A stretch of 64,000 nucleotides of DNA from Actinoplanes sp. NBRC 103695 (lineage in GTDB: Bacteria; Actinomycetota; Actinomycetes; Mycobacteriales; Micromonosporaceae). Under the pieces are notes generated by a model that did no database searches, was not told the DNA's origin, and saw only the letters and a program-made list of their open reading frames with translations. The position numbers and the translations under genes are program-made. Shown piece after piece: positions 32,011-40,689 of the stretch (position 1 is its first letter; each line of letters begins with the position of its first letter). Location of the stretch: NCBI RefSeq assembly GCF_030269485.1, contig NZ_BSTL01000013.1:1-64000 (forward strand). The letters run 5' to 3'.

Positions 32011-32617
32011 GTACGCCTCGGCGCGCTGCGGTTCCGGCTGCCCAGCCCGGCCATGGAAGGCGTGCTGACCAGCCTGGAAGAGGTCGGGACGCTGCTTGCC
32101 GAGCGGGCGTCGAAGCTCGGCGTGCGGGTCCGGCGCGGCGTCCCGGTCTCCGCCCTCACGCAGGAGGCCGGCCACGTGGTGGTGCGGGCCGGGGAGGAGG
32201 AGCACGCGGCAGGGACTGGTCCGTGACCTGCTCGGCACCCGGGACGGCACGACCTATGTGTACGAGCGGACGTCCGGGTCGTCGATCCGCTACGACCTCG
32301 GCGACGGGCATCCGCTGGCCGGCCGGAACGCCCCGGAGTTCCGTCTCGAGGACGGCACCCCCCTCGGCGACCTGCTGCGCGACGGGCGGGGTGTCGTTCT
32401 CGACTTCAGCGCCGACCGGCGTCTGCACCGGCCGGCGAGGGGCTGGGAGGACCGGATCCGGTACGTGGCCGGGCCGGCGCTCGACGACCTCGGAACGGGC
32501 GCCGTGCTCGTCCGCCCGGACGGCATCGTCGCCTGGGCGGGTGATCCCGGCCCGGACAGCGAGGCGTTCGAGCGGGCCGCGGGCCGCTGGTTCGGTGCGG
32601 TCAGTCCCGATCGGTGA
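32002..32617 (+). pseudogene. FAD-dependent aromatic hydroxylase, internally deleted and frameshifted
   Basis: The first frame (32002-32226) encodes LRFRLPSPAMEGVLTSLEEV, GTLLAERASKLGVRVRRGVP and VSALTQEAGHVVVRAGE, the substrate-side middle of an RdmE/TetX-like monooxygenase. A different frame then gives DLLGTRDGTTYVYERTSGSS, DLGDGHPLAGRNAPEFRLED and GAVLVRPDGIVAWAG, the C-terminal domain of the same family, to TGA at 32617. The FAD fold at the front and about 150-200 residues in the middle are absent. Its end overlaps the tetR end by 17 bp. This is a decayed gene. Confidence 0.75.
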
Positions 32618-33203
32618 GCCGGGCCATCACGGCACGCAGCTGGTCGGCGTACTTCTCGAGGAACTCCGGCGAGCCTGCGGGCAGGCCGGTCATCCGGCGG
32701 ACGATCTGGGGCAGCACGGACGGCGCGAGGGTCGCCGCGAAGAGCATCACCCCGACGTACGCGGGGTCCAGATCCTCGGCAAGCTCACCCGCCTGCTGTC
32801 GCCGGCGCACGTCGTCGACCATCGCGGCGAAGTAGTCGCCGGTCTCTGCGTCGTCCGGCTCACCGGCGGCCAGACCCTCCCACGCAAGCAGGCGCGCCCA
32901 CGCGCGCTGGGACTCGTCGGCGGGCAGGAAGCCGGTGACGATCTCGGCCATCGGCAGGTCCGGCCGCGGGGCGCCGCCGGTCGTCTCCCAGGTGCGCTGC
33001 AACGCCCGGTAGAGGCCGTCCTTGCCGTCGAAGTAGTACGAGATCAGCTGCTGGTTGACGCCCGCCCGGGCGGCGATCGCCCCGGTGCGGGCGCCGGCGA
33101 AACCGTGCTCGCTGAACTCGATCAGGGCGGCGTCGAGGATCCGCTCCTTGGTCCGCTCCGGGTCACGTTTGCGCTGGTCACCGCTGGGTGAACGCCTCGG
33201 CAT
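32601..33203 (-). CDS. TetR-family transcriptional regulator
   Basis: A 200-aa repressor starting at ATG 33203. The N-terminal HTH is RTKERILDAALIEFSEHGFA, GARTGAIAARAGVNQQLISY, YFDGKDGLYRALQ; the rest is the ligand-binding helical domain. It is divergent from the FAD monooxygenase gene, with the dyad/promoter at 33230-33270 between them, so it probably represses that gene and itself. The ligand is likely a substrate or product of the monooxygenase. Confidence 0.92.
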   Translation of the reverse strand: MPRRSPSGDQRKRDPERTKERILDAALIEFSEHGFAGARTGAIAARAGVNQQLISYYFDGKDGLYRALQRTWETTGGAPRPDLPMAEIVTGFLPADESQRAWARLLAWEGLAAGEPDDAETGDYFAAMVDDVRRRQQAGELAEDLDPAYVGVMLFAATLAPSVLPQIVRRMTGLPAGSPEFLEKYADQLRAVMARLTDRD

Positions 33204-33229
33204 GCGGATCACCGTAGCACCTGCAATAA

Positions 33230-33270
33230 TCAACTGAACGATTGACAAAGACACTCGTTCGCATGAGACT
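33230..33270 (+). promoter_or_regulatory. Promoter and possible TetR operator
   Basis: TTGACA (33242-33247) and GAGACT (33265-33270) are 17 bp apart, and the monooxygenase ATG follows 6 bp later: a leaderless promoter. TCAA(N8)TTGA at 33230-33245 overlaps the -35 box and may be the TetR binding dyad. Confidence 0.6.
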
Positions 33271-33276
33271 CGATCC

Positions 33277-34458
33277 ATGGGGAACCTCCGGATCATGATC
33301 ATCGGCGGCGGCATCGGCGGGCTCTGCCTGGCGCACGGGCTCCGCCGGGCCGGCGTCACGGTGACCGTGCACGAGCGCACCGAGGCCCGCACCGACTGGC
33401 TGCAGGGCTACCGCATCCACATCAACCCGCACGGCGGCCGGGCGCTGCGAGACTGCCTGCCGCCCGGCAACTGGACGGCGTTCCTGGGCACCGTCTCACC
33501 CGACGACGCCGGGTTCGGCTTCACCACCGAGCACCTCGACGACCTGCTGCGCTTCGACGCCGCCGAGATCACCGGCGAGCACCACGGGGTCAGCCGCATC
33601 AAGCTGCGCGAGGTGCTGCTGTCCGGACTCGACCCGGTGGTCCGCCACGGCCGGGAGTTCGTGCGGTACGAGAACCGCGGCGCCGAGGTGGTCGCACACT
33701 TCGCCGACGGCAGCACCGACACCGCCGACGTCCTGATCGGCGCGGACGGCGCGAACTCCCGGGTCCGCGCCCAGCTGCTGCCGCACGCCCGGCGCGCCGA
33801 CACCGGCATCGTCGCGATCGCCGGCAAGCACCGCCTCGACGGCGCCGCCCTCCCCCGCGTCCTGACCGACGACGTCAACCTGGTCGTCCCGGCGCGCCGA
33901 GGCTCGCTCTTCACGGCCATCTGGCGCGGCGAGGACCCGTACATCCTCTGGGGATATTCCGAGCAGGCGGCCGCGCTGCCGCCTCTGGACGACGCCGACC
34001 TCCGCGCCCTCGTCCTGGAGCGCACGACCGGCTGGGCGCCCCCGCTGCGTGACCTGGTCGCGGGCTCCGACCCGTCCTCGGTCAACGCCCTCCGGATCAG
34101 GAGCGCCACCCCGGTCAAGCCGTGGCCGACGAGCCGGGTGACGCTGCTCGGCGACGCGATCCACAACATGACCCCGATGGCGGGCGTGGGCGCCAACACG
34201 GCTCTGCGCGACGCTGACCTGCTGCGCCGCAAGCTGACCGAGGTCACCGCGGGCCGGGCCGATTTGCTGCCGGCCCTGCACGACTACGAGCAAGAGATGA
34301 TCAACTACGGCTTCGCCGCGGTACGCCTATCGCTGCGCAACGCCCGCCAGGGCGCCTCGACCAGCCGCCTCGCCCGCACCGCCTTCCGCACGACCTTGCG
34401 CACGATCAGCGCCGTCCCACCGTTCCGCCGCCGCATGGCCGCCCAGTTCGGCCAGTGA
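33277..34458 (+). CDS. FAD-dependent monooxygenase (PHBH family)
   Basis: A single-component flavin hydroxylase (393 aa). Seen: the FAD dinucleotide fold MIIGGGIGGLCLAHGLRRAG, the DG motif VLIGADGANSRVR near residue 155, and the second FAD motif VTLLGDAIHNMTPMAGVGAN near 290. It oxidises an aromatic or polyketide-like substrate with NAD(P)H and oxygen. Regulated by the divergent TetR gene. The C-terminus is Arg/Thr-rich, and the DNA after its stop shows the gene-end type of tandem repeat. Confidence 0.92.
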   Translation: MGNLRIMIIGGGIGGLCLAHGLRRAGVTVTVHERTEARTDWLQGYRIHINPHGGRALRDCLPPGNWTAFLGTVSPDDAGFGFTTEHLDDLLRFDAAEITGEHHGVSRIKLREVLLSGLDPVVRHGREFVRYENRGAEVVAHFADGSTDTADVLIGADGANSRVRAQLLPHARRADTGIVAIAGKHRLDGAALPRVLTDDVNLVVPARRGSLFTAIWRGEDPYILWGYSEQAAALPPLDDADLRALVLERTTGWAPPLRDLVAGSDPSSVNALRIRSATPVKPWPTSRVTLLGDAIHNMTPMAGVGANTALRDADLLRRKLTEVTAGRADLLPALHDYEQEMINYGFAAVRLSLRNARQGASTSRLARTAFRTTLRTISAVPPFRRRMAAQFGQ

Positions 34459-34464
34459 TCGTCG

Positions 34465-34560
34465 GCCGCACGGCCGCCGCTCCGCCCCTGACACCGCCCC
34501 CGCACGGCCGCCACTCCCCTCCCCCGCGGTGGTCGCTCCAGCCCGCACGGCCGCCCACTT
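34465..34560 (+). repeat. Imperfect gene-end tandem repeat
   Basis: CGCACGGCCGCC(G/A)CT occurs three times in the 133 bp after the monooxygenase stop, with C-rich spacers (CCGCCCCTGACACCGCCCCC, CCCCTCCCCCGCGG). Nothing else is seen in this gap except the short promoter region before 34592. Confidence 0.5.
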
Positions 34561-34591
34561 CGGCGCGTGACCCGCGTGCGATGCTGAGCCC

Positions 34592-35020
34592 ATGACGTCC
34601 TGGCGAGAGACCATCTCCGAAGAAGCCCAGAACGACCTGGACTCGCTGCTCAACGCGGCCCTGACGCTCGCCGAGCAGACCCTGGTCAAGTACGGCGAGT
34701 TCTTCCCGTACGGCGCGGGCGTCACCACGGACGGTCAGACCGCGCTGGTGGCCACCGACCCGGACCTCGGCGACCGCCCGGCGTCCGACGAGGTGCTCGC
34801 CATGCTCTACGACAGGGCACGGGCCCAGTCCGAGGACTGGCGCGCGATGGCGATCGTCGCCACCGTGACCATCCCGGAGGGTGACGCGGTGCGCGTCGAG
34901 CTCGAACACCGCGAGGGCGCGGCGCTCCTGGTGCTCATGCCGTTCAGCATCGACCCGGAGACCCGCGAGGTGACGACCGGCGACTTGAGCGCGGGCGCCG
35001 CCGAGCCGCGCGTCTGGTGA
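34592..35020 (+). CDS. Conserved hypothetical cytoplasmic protein
   Basis: The protein (142 aa) has an amphipathic N-terminal helix (EEAQNDLDSLLNAALTLAEQ), then an alpha/beta region with LVKYGEFFPYGAGVTTDGQT and AMAIVATVTIPEGDAVRVEL. The pattern is that of a small standalone actinobacterial protein family, but I cannot name it. GATGCT at 34580 could be the -10 box of a leaderless promoter. Not linked by operon to its neighbours. Confidence 0.75.
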   Translation: MTSWRETISEEAQNDLDSLLNAALTLAEQTLVKYGEFFPYGAGVTTDGQTALVATDPDLGDRPASDEVLAMLYDRARAQSEDWRAMAIVATVTIPEGDAVRVELEHREGAALLVLMPFSIDPETREVTTGDLSAGAAEPRVW

Positions 35021-35061
35021 CCGCGGCCAGGTCGCGTCCCGGGCCGGCCGGCGCTACGGCG

Positions 35062-35086
35062 TGGCTGATCCCCTAGACACGACCTA
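35062..35086. repeat. Possible relic end of the hairpin element
   Basis: TGGCTGATCCCCTAGACACG resembles the right end of the element at 9121-9185 (TGGCTGATCCACGAGACACC); about 21 of 25 bases agree. There is no left arm, so this may be a decayed half or a coincidence. Confidence 0.35.
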
Positions 35087-35119
35087 CTCCTCGCGCATGC
35101 CGTTGCGCACGGCCTGCCT

Positions 35120-35185
35120 TGACAGCCGGGACTCGCGGTTGCATGGTTAGTCACACATGTAGCTAACCAGTTGGGCGGCTAAGCC
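35120..35185 (+). promoter_or_regulatory. Promoter with GntR (YtrA-type) operators
   Basis: TTGACA at 35120-35125 and CATGGT at 35143-35148 are 17 bp apart. The dyad GGTTAG(N12)CTAACC at 35146-35169 overlaps the -10 region, and a second dyad GTTGG(N9)CCAAC (35171-35189) lies between it and the start codon. This layout fits autorepression by the GntR protein encoded next. Confidence 0.65.
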
Positions 35186-35189
35186 AACG

Positions 35190-35564
35190 ATGGACGACGA
35201 CCGACCGATCTTCCTTCAGATCGCTGAGTTGATCGAGAACTCGATCATCGACGGGTCGCTGGTGGAGGAGGCTCAGGTCCCGTCCACCAACGAGCTCGCC
35301 GCCTTTCACCGGATCAACCCGGCCACCGCGGCCAAGGGCGTCAACCAGCTCGTGTCGGAGGGAACGCTCTACAAGCGACGCGGCATCGGCATGTTCGTCG
35401 CCGGTGGCGCCCGGGCCAGGCTGCGCGAACGGCGGCGGGAACGGTTCACCGAACAGTACGTGGAACCCCTGCTCGCCGAGGCGCGCAAGCTCGGCATCGG
35501 CCACGACGAGCTGATGAAGATGATCGATTCATTCGATGCGGTTGTCGGGAGGGACCTCAGATGA
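35190..35564 (+). CDS. GntR-family regulator, YtrA subfamily
   Basis: A short (124 aa) GntR repressor: wHTH FLQIAELIENSIIDGSLVEE, VPSTNELAAFHRINPATAAK, GVNQLVSEGTLYKRRGIGMF, and only two further helices, as in the YtrA subfamily, which controls ABC transporters encoded in the same operon. It overlaps the ATPase gene by 4 bp (ATGA). The inducer is probably a cell-envelope antibiotic, by analogy with YtrA. Confidence 0.92.
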   Translation: MDDDRPIFLQIAELIENSIIDGSLVEEAQVPSTNELAAFHRINPATAAKGVNQLVSEGTLYKRRGIGMFVAGGARARLRERRRERFTEQYVEPLLAEARKLGIGHDELMKMIDSFDAVVGRDLR

Positions 35565-36466
35565 CGGCTGTGGTAACCGCACACGGGGTGACCAAGCGGT
35601 TTGGTGACGTCACGGCGCTCGACGACGTGAGCTTCGCGCTGGCCGAGCACACCATCTACGGCCTGCTCGGGCGCAACGGGGCGGGCAAGACCACCCTGAT
35701 GCAGATCCTCACCGGACAGGCGTTCGCATCGTCGGGGAACGTGTCGGTCTTCGACGCGCCACCGGTGGAGAACCCGGCCGTCCTGTCGAAGGTCTGTTTC
35801 GTCCGGGAGAGTCAGCGCTACCCCCACTTCTACACCGTGCGCCACGTCTTTCACACCGCACGCCGGCTGTTTGCGAACTGGGACGACACGTTCGCGCACG
35901 GCCTCGCCGCGGACTTCCAGCTACCGGCCGGGCGACTGGTCCGCAGGCTCTCGCGGGGCATGCTGTCGGCCCTCGGCGTGACCGTCGGGCTGGCCGCGCG
36001 GGCGCCCCTGACGTTCTTCGACGAGCCGTACCTCGGGCTCGACCCCGCCGCCCGGCAACTTTTCTACGACCGCCTGCTCGCCGACTACGCCGAACATCCC
36101 CGCACCGTGGTCCTGTCCACTCACCTCATCGACGAGGTGAGCGATCTGATCGAGCGGGTGCTGCTCCTCGACCGCGGCCGGCTGCTGCTCGATGACGACG
36201 CCGACGACCTGCGCGGGCGGGCGGTGACGGCCACCGGACGGGCGGAGGCGGTGGACGGGTTCGCCACCGGACGCACCGAGCTGCACCGCGAGCGGATGAG
36301 CGGCCTGGTCCGGTCGACCATCCTCGATGGGCTCGGACCGCACGCGAGGACGCTCGCGCAGGCTCTGAACGTCGAGCTGGAGCCGCTGTCGTTGCAGCAA
36401 CTCGTGGTCCGCCTGACCGCACCGCCGACGACAACGGCGCCGGCGGACCGGGAGGTCGCCCGATGA
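35561..36466 (+). CDS. ABC transporter ATP-binding protein
   Basis: ATPase subunit (301 aa) of an export-type ABC system. Walker A LLGRNGAGKTTLMQIL, signature RRLSRGMLSALGV, Walker B LTFFDEPYLGLDP, and H-loop VVLSTHLIDE are all present. The C-terminal 80 residues form a regulatory tail. Overlaps of 4 bp on both sides (with gntR and permease) show a tight operon. Likely role: antibiotic or lipid stress response. Confidence 0.93.
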   Translation: MTAVVTAHGVTKRFGDVTALDDVSFALAEHTIYGLLGRNGAGKTTLMQILTGQAFASSGNVSVFDAPPVENPAVLSKVCFVRESQRYPHFYTVRHVFHTARRLFANWDDTFAHGLAADFQLPAGRLVRRLSRGMLSALGVTVGLAARAPLTFFDEPYLGLDPAARQLFYDRLLADYAEHPRTVVLSTHLIDEVSDLIERVLLLDRGRLLLDDDADDLRGRAVTATGRAEAVDGFATGRTELHRERMSGLVRSTILDGLGPHARTLAQALNVELEPLSLQQLVVRLTAPPTTTAPADREVAR

Positions 36467-37158
36467 ACCGCCTCCGTCAGGTGGCCCACCTCCAGATGCC
36501 GGCCTGGTCGTACATCGCGGGCTGGACGTGGAGCATGACGGCCGTCGCGTTCGGCATCAACCTGTTGAGCGTCATCGCGAACCACGACCCGGGCGACGGC
36601 GTGACGACCACCGGCGGCCTGGCCAGCGTGTACGGCGTCGCGATCGGGATGGCCACCGTCTCGGTCACCCAGATCTTCCCGTACGCGCTGGGCATGAGCG
36701 TGACCCGCCGGGAGTTCTACCTGGTCTGGTCGCTGCTCGCGGTCGTCCAGTCGGTGGTCTACGCGCTGGTGCTCTGCCTGCTGCGCGCCGTGGAACAGGC
36801 CACCGGCTACTGGGGGGTGGGGATGCGCTACTTCGGCCTGCCGTTCATGGATGACGCCAACCCGGTGCTGCTCCTGCTCGGGTACGCGGTACCCATGCTG
36901 GTCGTGATCCACCTCGGGATCCTGTTCGCCACGGTGCACCTGCGCTGGGGCACCACCGGCGTCTTCGCCGGCCTCACCCTGGCCTTCACAGCGCTCGGGC
37001 TGGCCGCCGCGCTGATCACGTGGACCCGGCAATGGCACGTGATCGGCCGCTGGTTGCTCGACCAGTCCCCCACTGCGCTGCTCGCCGGCTGGCCGGTCCT
37101 GGTGGCCGCCGCGTTCGCGGCCGGCGGATACCTGCTCATCCGCCGTGCCACGGCGTAG
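36463..37158 (+). CDS. ABC transporter permease-like membrane protein
   Basis: The protein (231 aa) has six membrane helices, starting AGWTWSMTAVAFGINLLSVI and including LLLLGYAVPMLVVIHLGILF and VLVAAAFAAGGYLLI. It is the membrane partner of the ATPase upstream (ATGA overlap). Sequence is poorly conserved in this type of permease; the assignment rests on topology and operon position. Confidence 0.85.
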   Translation: MNRLRQVAHLQMPAWSYIAGWTWSMTAVAFGINLLSVIANHDPGDGVTTTGGLASVYGVAIGMATVSVTQIFPYALGMSVTRREFYLVWSLLAVVQSVVYALVLCLLRAVEQATGYWGVGMRYFGLPFMDDANPVLLLLGYAVPMLVVIHLGILFATVHLRWGTTGVFAGLTLAFTALGLAAALITWTRQWHVIGRWLLDQSPTALLAGWPVLVAAAFAAGGYLLIRRATA

Positions 37159-37263
37159 GCGCGGCGGGCACTCGGCCGCCCCGGACCACGCGAACGCAGT
37201 CATCCGCCGTGATGGGCCGCCAGATTGTCAGCCCTGTCCGCCCGCGTCCTTGGGAGAGCCGCA

Positions 37264-37485
37264 ATGACGAGCAACAACACGCCCCAGCCCGCCGCAGGTC
37301 TCGGGATCTGGGAAAATCTCGGGATCTGGATCGCATTCGGCTCTCTTGCCGGCGTCGTCGTCGGGGTCTTCTTTGACAACGTCGGTATCGGTGTCGCGCT
37401 AGGTTCGGGTCTGGGTGCGAGTCTGGGCATTGTCGCCTGGGCCGTCTTCATCGCGCCGCGAAGGAATGCCCGCGGCGACTCCTGA
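37264..37485 (+). CDS. Small glycine-zipper membrane protein
   Basis: A 73-aa protein with two membrane helices rich in glycine (IWIAFGSLAGVVVGVFF and VALGSGLGASLGIVAWAVFI). ATG 37264 is preceded by GGGAGAG seven bases away; an upstream in-frame codon (37225) lacks such a site. It may interact with the ABC permease or be independent. Function unknown. Confidence 0.7.
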   Translation: MTSNNTPQPAAGLGIWENLGIWIAFGSLAGVVVGVFFDNVGIGVALGSGLGASLGIVAWAVFIAPRRNARGDS

Positions 37486-37531
37486 ACTTCGCGCCCGAGC
37501 ATGGGCAACGGGGTCGTCGGCGGCCGCGCCC

Positions 37532-37702
37532 CCTAAGTCCTGTCTCGTGGATCACCCAAGTGCGAGGCGGGGTCCAGAGGGTGGCTGACAACGACCGAAA
37601 ACCGCCCGAATACCGGTGTTGTATTTGGGTGGTTTTCGGGCGCTGTCAGGCGCGCTCTGGACCCCTCCGCAGCCCTGGGTGATCCACGAGACAGGACTTA
37701 GG
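37532..37702. mobile_element. 171-bp MITE-like hairpin element
   Basis: Perfect 27-bp terminal inverted repeats CCTAAGTCCTGTCTCGTGGA-TCACCCA (37532-37558; 37676-37702). Inside, further nested arms pair: GTCCAGAG/CTCTGGAC, CTGACA/TGTCAG and CGAAAACC/GGTTTTCG, so nearly the whole element can fold on itself. No ORF inside. The right end supplies the stop codon of the minus-strand lacI-type gene. Relatives: 9121-9185 and a possible half at 35062. A non-autonomous transposon relic is likely; the transposase is not in the window. Confidence 0.8.
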
Positions 37703-38696
37703 CGCGGGGCGGGGCGGTCGAGTCGCGCACGACGAGCTCGACCGCGAGCTCGATGTGCAGGGCGTGGACCTCGTGGCCGGCGATCAGGCGCATGAGGATG
37801 TCCACCGCGATGCGGCCCATCTCGGAGAGCGGCTGACGGACCGTGGTCAGCGCCGGCCGGACCGCACGGCTCAGGTCGATGTCGTCGAAGCCCGCCACCG
37901 ACAGGTCCCCGGGCACGCTCAGCCCGAGGCTCCACGCCGCTTCCATGATGCCGACCGCGACCTTGTCGTTGAAGCCGATCATCGCGGTCGGCCGGTCCGG
38001 CAGGGCGAGCAGGCGCAACGCCGCCCGGTAACCGTCCTCGGTGGTCGGGTGGTCGCTGCGGACCAGGGCGGGGTCGGCGATCATGCCGGCCCGGGCCAGG
38101 GCGGCGGTGTGCCCGTCGCGGCGGGCGGCGCCGGCCAGCCACTCGTCGGGGCCGCCGATCACCCCGATCCGGCGGTGGCCCAGCTCGGTCAGGTGCGATG
38201 TCAGGTGGCGGGCGCCGGTGGTGTGCGCGGCCGAGACCGCGGCGATGTCGGGTGGCGGCTGGGTGCGCGGGTCGACGACGACGAACGGGAAACCGTTGCG
38301 GCGCAACGCGACCAGCTCGTCGCCGGACTCGGGCGGGAGGATCAGCAGCGCGCCGGAGACGTCGCGGCGGGACGGCAGGCCGGGCAGCACCGATTTCTCC
38401 TGGGCCAGTTCGCCGGCGTCCAGCAGGCAGCGCACGTCGTCGCGGTTCAGCGTCTCGGCCACCGAGGAGACGATCGCGCCGAAGTAGTCGGTCAGCACGT
38501 ACGGACAGCGGACCAGGACGGGCGCGGCGATGGCCGGGCCGGGCAGCTGGGTGCCGCGCCGCTCGTACGCCTGGCGGACCAGGTCGCGGGTGTGGTCCGC
38601 GACGTTCGGGTGGCCGTTCATCACCCGGGAGACGGTGGCGATGGACACGCCCGTCTCGGCGGCGATGTCGCGGACCGAAGCGCGACGGCTAGCCAT
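37698..38696 (-). CDS. LacI-family transcriptional regulator
   Basis: A 332-aa repressor with the N-terminal HTH SVRDIAAETGVSIATVSRVM and hinge NGHPNVADHTRDLVRQA, then the periplasmic-binding-like sugar-sensing core (IGVIGGPDEW, MIGFNDKVAVGIMEAAWSLG, VAGFDDIDLSRAVRPALTTV). It is divergent from a GH30 glycosidase and very likely controls it and itself through the operators between them. The TAA stop lies inside the 27-bp end repeat of the hairpin element, so the last residues (TAPPRA) may be affected by the insertion. Confidence 0.93.
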   Translation of the reverse strand: MASRRASVRDIAAETGVSIATVSRVMNGHPNVADHTRDLVRQAYERRGTQLPGPAIAAPVLVRCPYVLTDYFGAIVSSVAETLNRDDVRCLLDAGELAQEKSVLPGLPSRRDVSGALLILPPESGDELVALRRNGFPFVVVDPRTQPPPDIAAVSAAHTTGARHLTSHLTELGHRRIGVIGGPDEWLAGAARRDGHTAALARAGMIADPALVRSDHPTTEDGYRAALRLLALPDRPTAMIGFNDKVAVGIMEAAWSLGLSVPGDLSVAGFDDIDLSRAVRPALTTVRQPLSEMGRIAVDILMRLIAGHEVHALHIELAVELVVRDSTAPPRA

Positions 38697-38828
38697 TTGT
38701 TACATCGATCTGTTTCACGATCTCACCATACTCCACAAGGTTAATTAAGAACCTTGACGAATCCACGTGCGCAGATGTCTCATGTTCACAGGCATCACGT
38801 AACACGTTTGTTACATGCTGTTTCATCC
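38695..38828. promoter_or_regulatory. Divergent promoter region with LacI-type operators
   Basis: GTAACACGTTTGTTAC (38799-38814) is a dyad with 6-bp arms. TTTGTTACAT followed by CTGTTTCA occurs twice (38696-38717 and 38807-38825), once at each end of the gap. A third dyad AAGGTT(N7)AACCTT is at 38737-38755, next to TTGACG. The region is unusually AT-rich for this genome. Two similar operators could allow looping by a LacI tetramer or dimer pair. Confidence 0.7.
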
Positions 38829-38843
38829 CCACGGAGGTGCCCC

Positions 38844-40631
38844 TTGAAGCGCCACATCCTCGCCGCGGCACTACTCGCCGCCGGCCTCCTCGCGGTCCCG
38901 TCCCCGGCCGAGGCAGCGACCTCGGCCAACGTCTGGCTCACCACCGGAGATCGAGCCAACCTGCTCACCCAGAAGCCCGCCGTGAACTTCGGCTCCGGCG
39001 GCAGCGGTCCGGTGATCACCGTCAACCCGAACACGACGTACCAGTCGATGGTCGGTTTCGGCGCCTCGTTCACCGACGCCGCGGCGTGGAACGTCTTCAA
39101 CTCGCCGCAGCGCAACACCATCATGAACGCGCTGTTCAGCCCGTCCGGCGGCATCGGGATGAGCTGGCTGCGGCAGCCGCTCGGCGCGACCGACTTCTCC
39201 CGGTCGTTCTACACCTACGACGACGGCGCGGCCGACCCCAGCCTGTCGCGGTTCTCGATCGCGCACGACCAGGCGTACATCCTGCCCCTGGTCCAGCAGG
39301 CACGGAGCCTGAACCCGCAGCTGTCCGTGATGGTCACGCCGTGGAGCGCCCCGGCCTGGATGAAGACCAACAACAACCTGGTCGGCGGCTCGCTGGCGAA
39401 CGACCGGATCCCGGTGTACGCGGACTACCTGGTCAGATCGGTGCAGGCGTACCAGTCGGCGGGCGTGCCCGTCGCGTACCTGAGTGTGCAGAACGAGCCG
39501 AACTTCTCCCCGCCGGGCTACCCGGGCATGCTGATGCCCGCGTCCCAGCAGGTGTCGATCATCAACAACCTCGGCCCCAAGCTCCGCAACGCCGGGATCA
39601 CGACCAAGATCCTCGGGTACGACCACAACTGGGACGACACGACGTACCCGCAGACCGTCAACAACCAGGCGAGCGGCAACGTCGTCGGGTCGGCGTGGCA
39701 CTGCTACGGCGGGAACCCGAGCGGGCAGTCGACCGTACGCAACGCCCAGCCGAGCAAGGAGATCTTCTTCACCGAGTGCTCGGGCACCGAGTCCGGCAAC
39801 ACGTTCGCGGACTCGCTGCGCTGGCAGGGCCGCAACCTCGCGGTCGGCACCACGCGCAACTGGGCGCGTACCGTCACCACCTGGAACATGGCGCTGGACG
39901 GCAACCACGGCCCGGTCATCGGCAGCTGCGGCAACTGCATGGGCGTGGTCACCACCAACGGCGGCGGCGTCACCTACAACGCCGAGTACTACGTGCTCGG
40001 CCACCTGAGCAAGTTCGTCAAGCCCGGCGCGGTGCGGATCGACTCCACCGGATTCGGCGAGGGCGGCATCGAGAACGTCGCCTTCAAGAACCCCGACGGC
40101 AGCATCGCGCTGGTCGCCGTCAACACCGGCGGCACCCAGAACTTCCAGGTCTCGTACGGCGGCCAGTCGTTCGGCTACCAGCTGGCGGGCGGCGCGATGG
40201 CCACCTTCACCTGGCCCGGCGACGGCGGCACCACCCCGCCGCCGGACGGCCGCACCGGCGCGATCTCCGGCCTGGGCGGCAAATGCCTGGACGTGACCGA
40301 CGGCTCGACCACGAACGGCAACCTGCCCCAGCTGTGGTCCTGCTCGGCGGGCCCCAACCAGACCTGGACCTTGGGTACGGACGGTACGGTCCGCGCCCTG
40401 GGCAAGTGCCTGGACGTCAAGGACAACGGCACCGCCGACGGCGCCCAGGTCCAGCTGTGGGACTGCTTCGCCGGCGCCAACCAGCGCTGGACGGCCACCA
40501 ACGGCAACCTGGTCAACGCCGGCGCCGGCAAATGCCTCGACGTGATCGGCAACAACACGGCCAACGGTGCGAAGCTGCAGATCTGGTCCTGCACGGGCGC
40601 CGCCAACCAGAAGTGGACCGTCCCCAGCTAA
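38844..40631 (+). CDS. Secreted GH30 glycosidase with ricin-type lectin domain
   Basis: An exported glycoside hydrolase (595 aa). TTG 38844 is the start because GGAGG lies 7 bases upstream and a signal peptide follows (LAAALLAAGLLAVPSPAEAA). The catalytic GH30 (beta-1,6-glucanase/glucosylceramidase-like) domain has VGFGASFTDAAAWNVFN, acid/base Glu218 in SVQNEPNFSP and nucleophile Glu311 in IFFTECSG. A beta-sandwich follows, then a three-fold ricin lectin with QLWSCSAGPNQTW, QLWDCFAGANQRW and QIWSCTGAANQKW (about 470-595). It degrades fungal or plant beta-glucan, by family. Controlled by the divergent LacI protein. Confidence 0.93.
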   Translation: MKRHILAAALLAAGLLAVPSPAEAATSANVWLTTGDRANLLTQKPAVNFGSGGSGPVITVNPNTTYQSMVGFGASFTDAAAWNVFNSPQRNTIMNALFSPSGGIGMSWLRQPLGATDFSRSFYTYDDGAADPSLSRFSIAHDQAYILPLVQQARSLNPQLSVMVTPWSAPAWMKTNNNLVGGSLANDRIPVYADYLVRSVQAYQSAGVPVAYLSVQNEPNFSPPGYPGMLMPASQQVSIINNLGPKLRNAGITTKILGYDHNWDDTTYPQTVNNQASGNVVGSAWHCYGGNPSGQSTVRNAQPSKEIFFTECSGTESGNTFADSLRWQGRNLAVGTTRNWARTVTTWNMALDGNHGPVIGSCGNCMGVVTTNGGGVTYNAEYYVLGHLSKFVKPGAVRIDSTGFGEGGIENVAFKNPDGSIALVAVNTGGTQNFQVSYGGQSFGYQLAGGAMATFTWPGDGGTTPPPDGRTGAISGLGGKCLDVTDGSTTNGNLPQLWSCSAGPNQTWTLGTDGTVRALGKCLDVKDNGTADGAQVQLWDCFAGANQRWTATNGNLVNAGAGKCLDVIGNNTANGAKLQIWSCTGAANQKWTVPS

Positions 40632-40646
40632 ATCCCCACAGTGGAC

Positions 40647-40671
40647 TCCCGCCCGGCGACCCCGGGCGGGA
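40647..40671. terminator. GC-rich hairpin after the glycosidase gene
   Basis: TCCCGCCCGG, loop CGACC, CCGGGCGGGA: perfect 10-bp arms 15 bases after the glycosidase stop. There is no U tract, as usual in actinomycetes. It also lies just before the TAGGAT promoter box (40678-40683) of the lipoprotein gene, and the flanking sequence is duplicated near 44880. Confidence 0.6.
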
Positions 40672-40689
40672 GTTCCCTAGGATGCCGCG

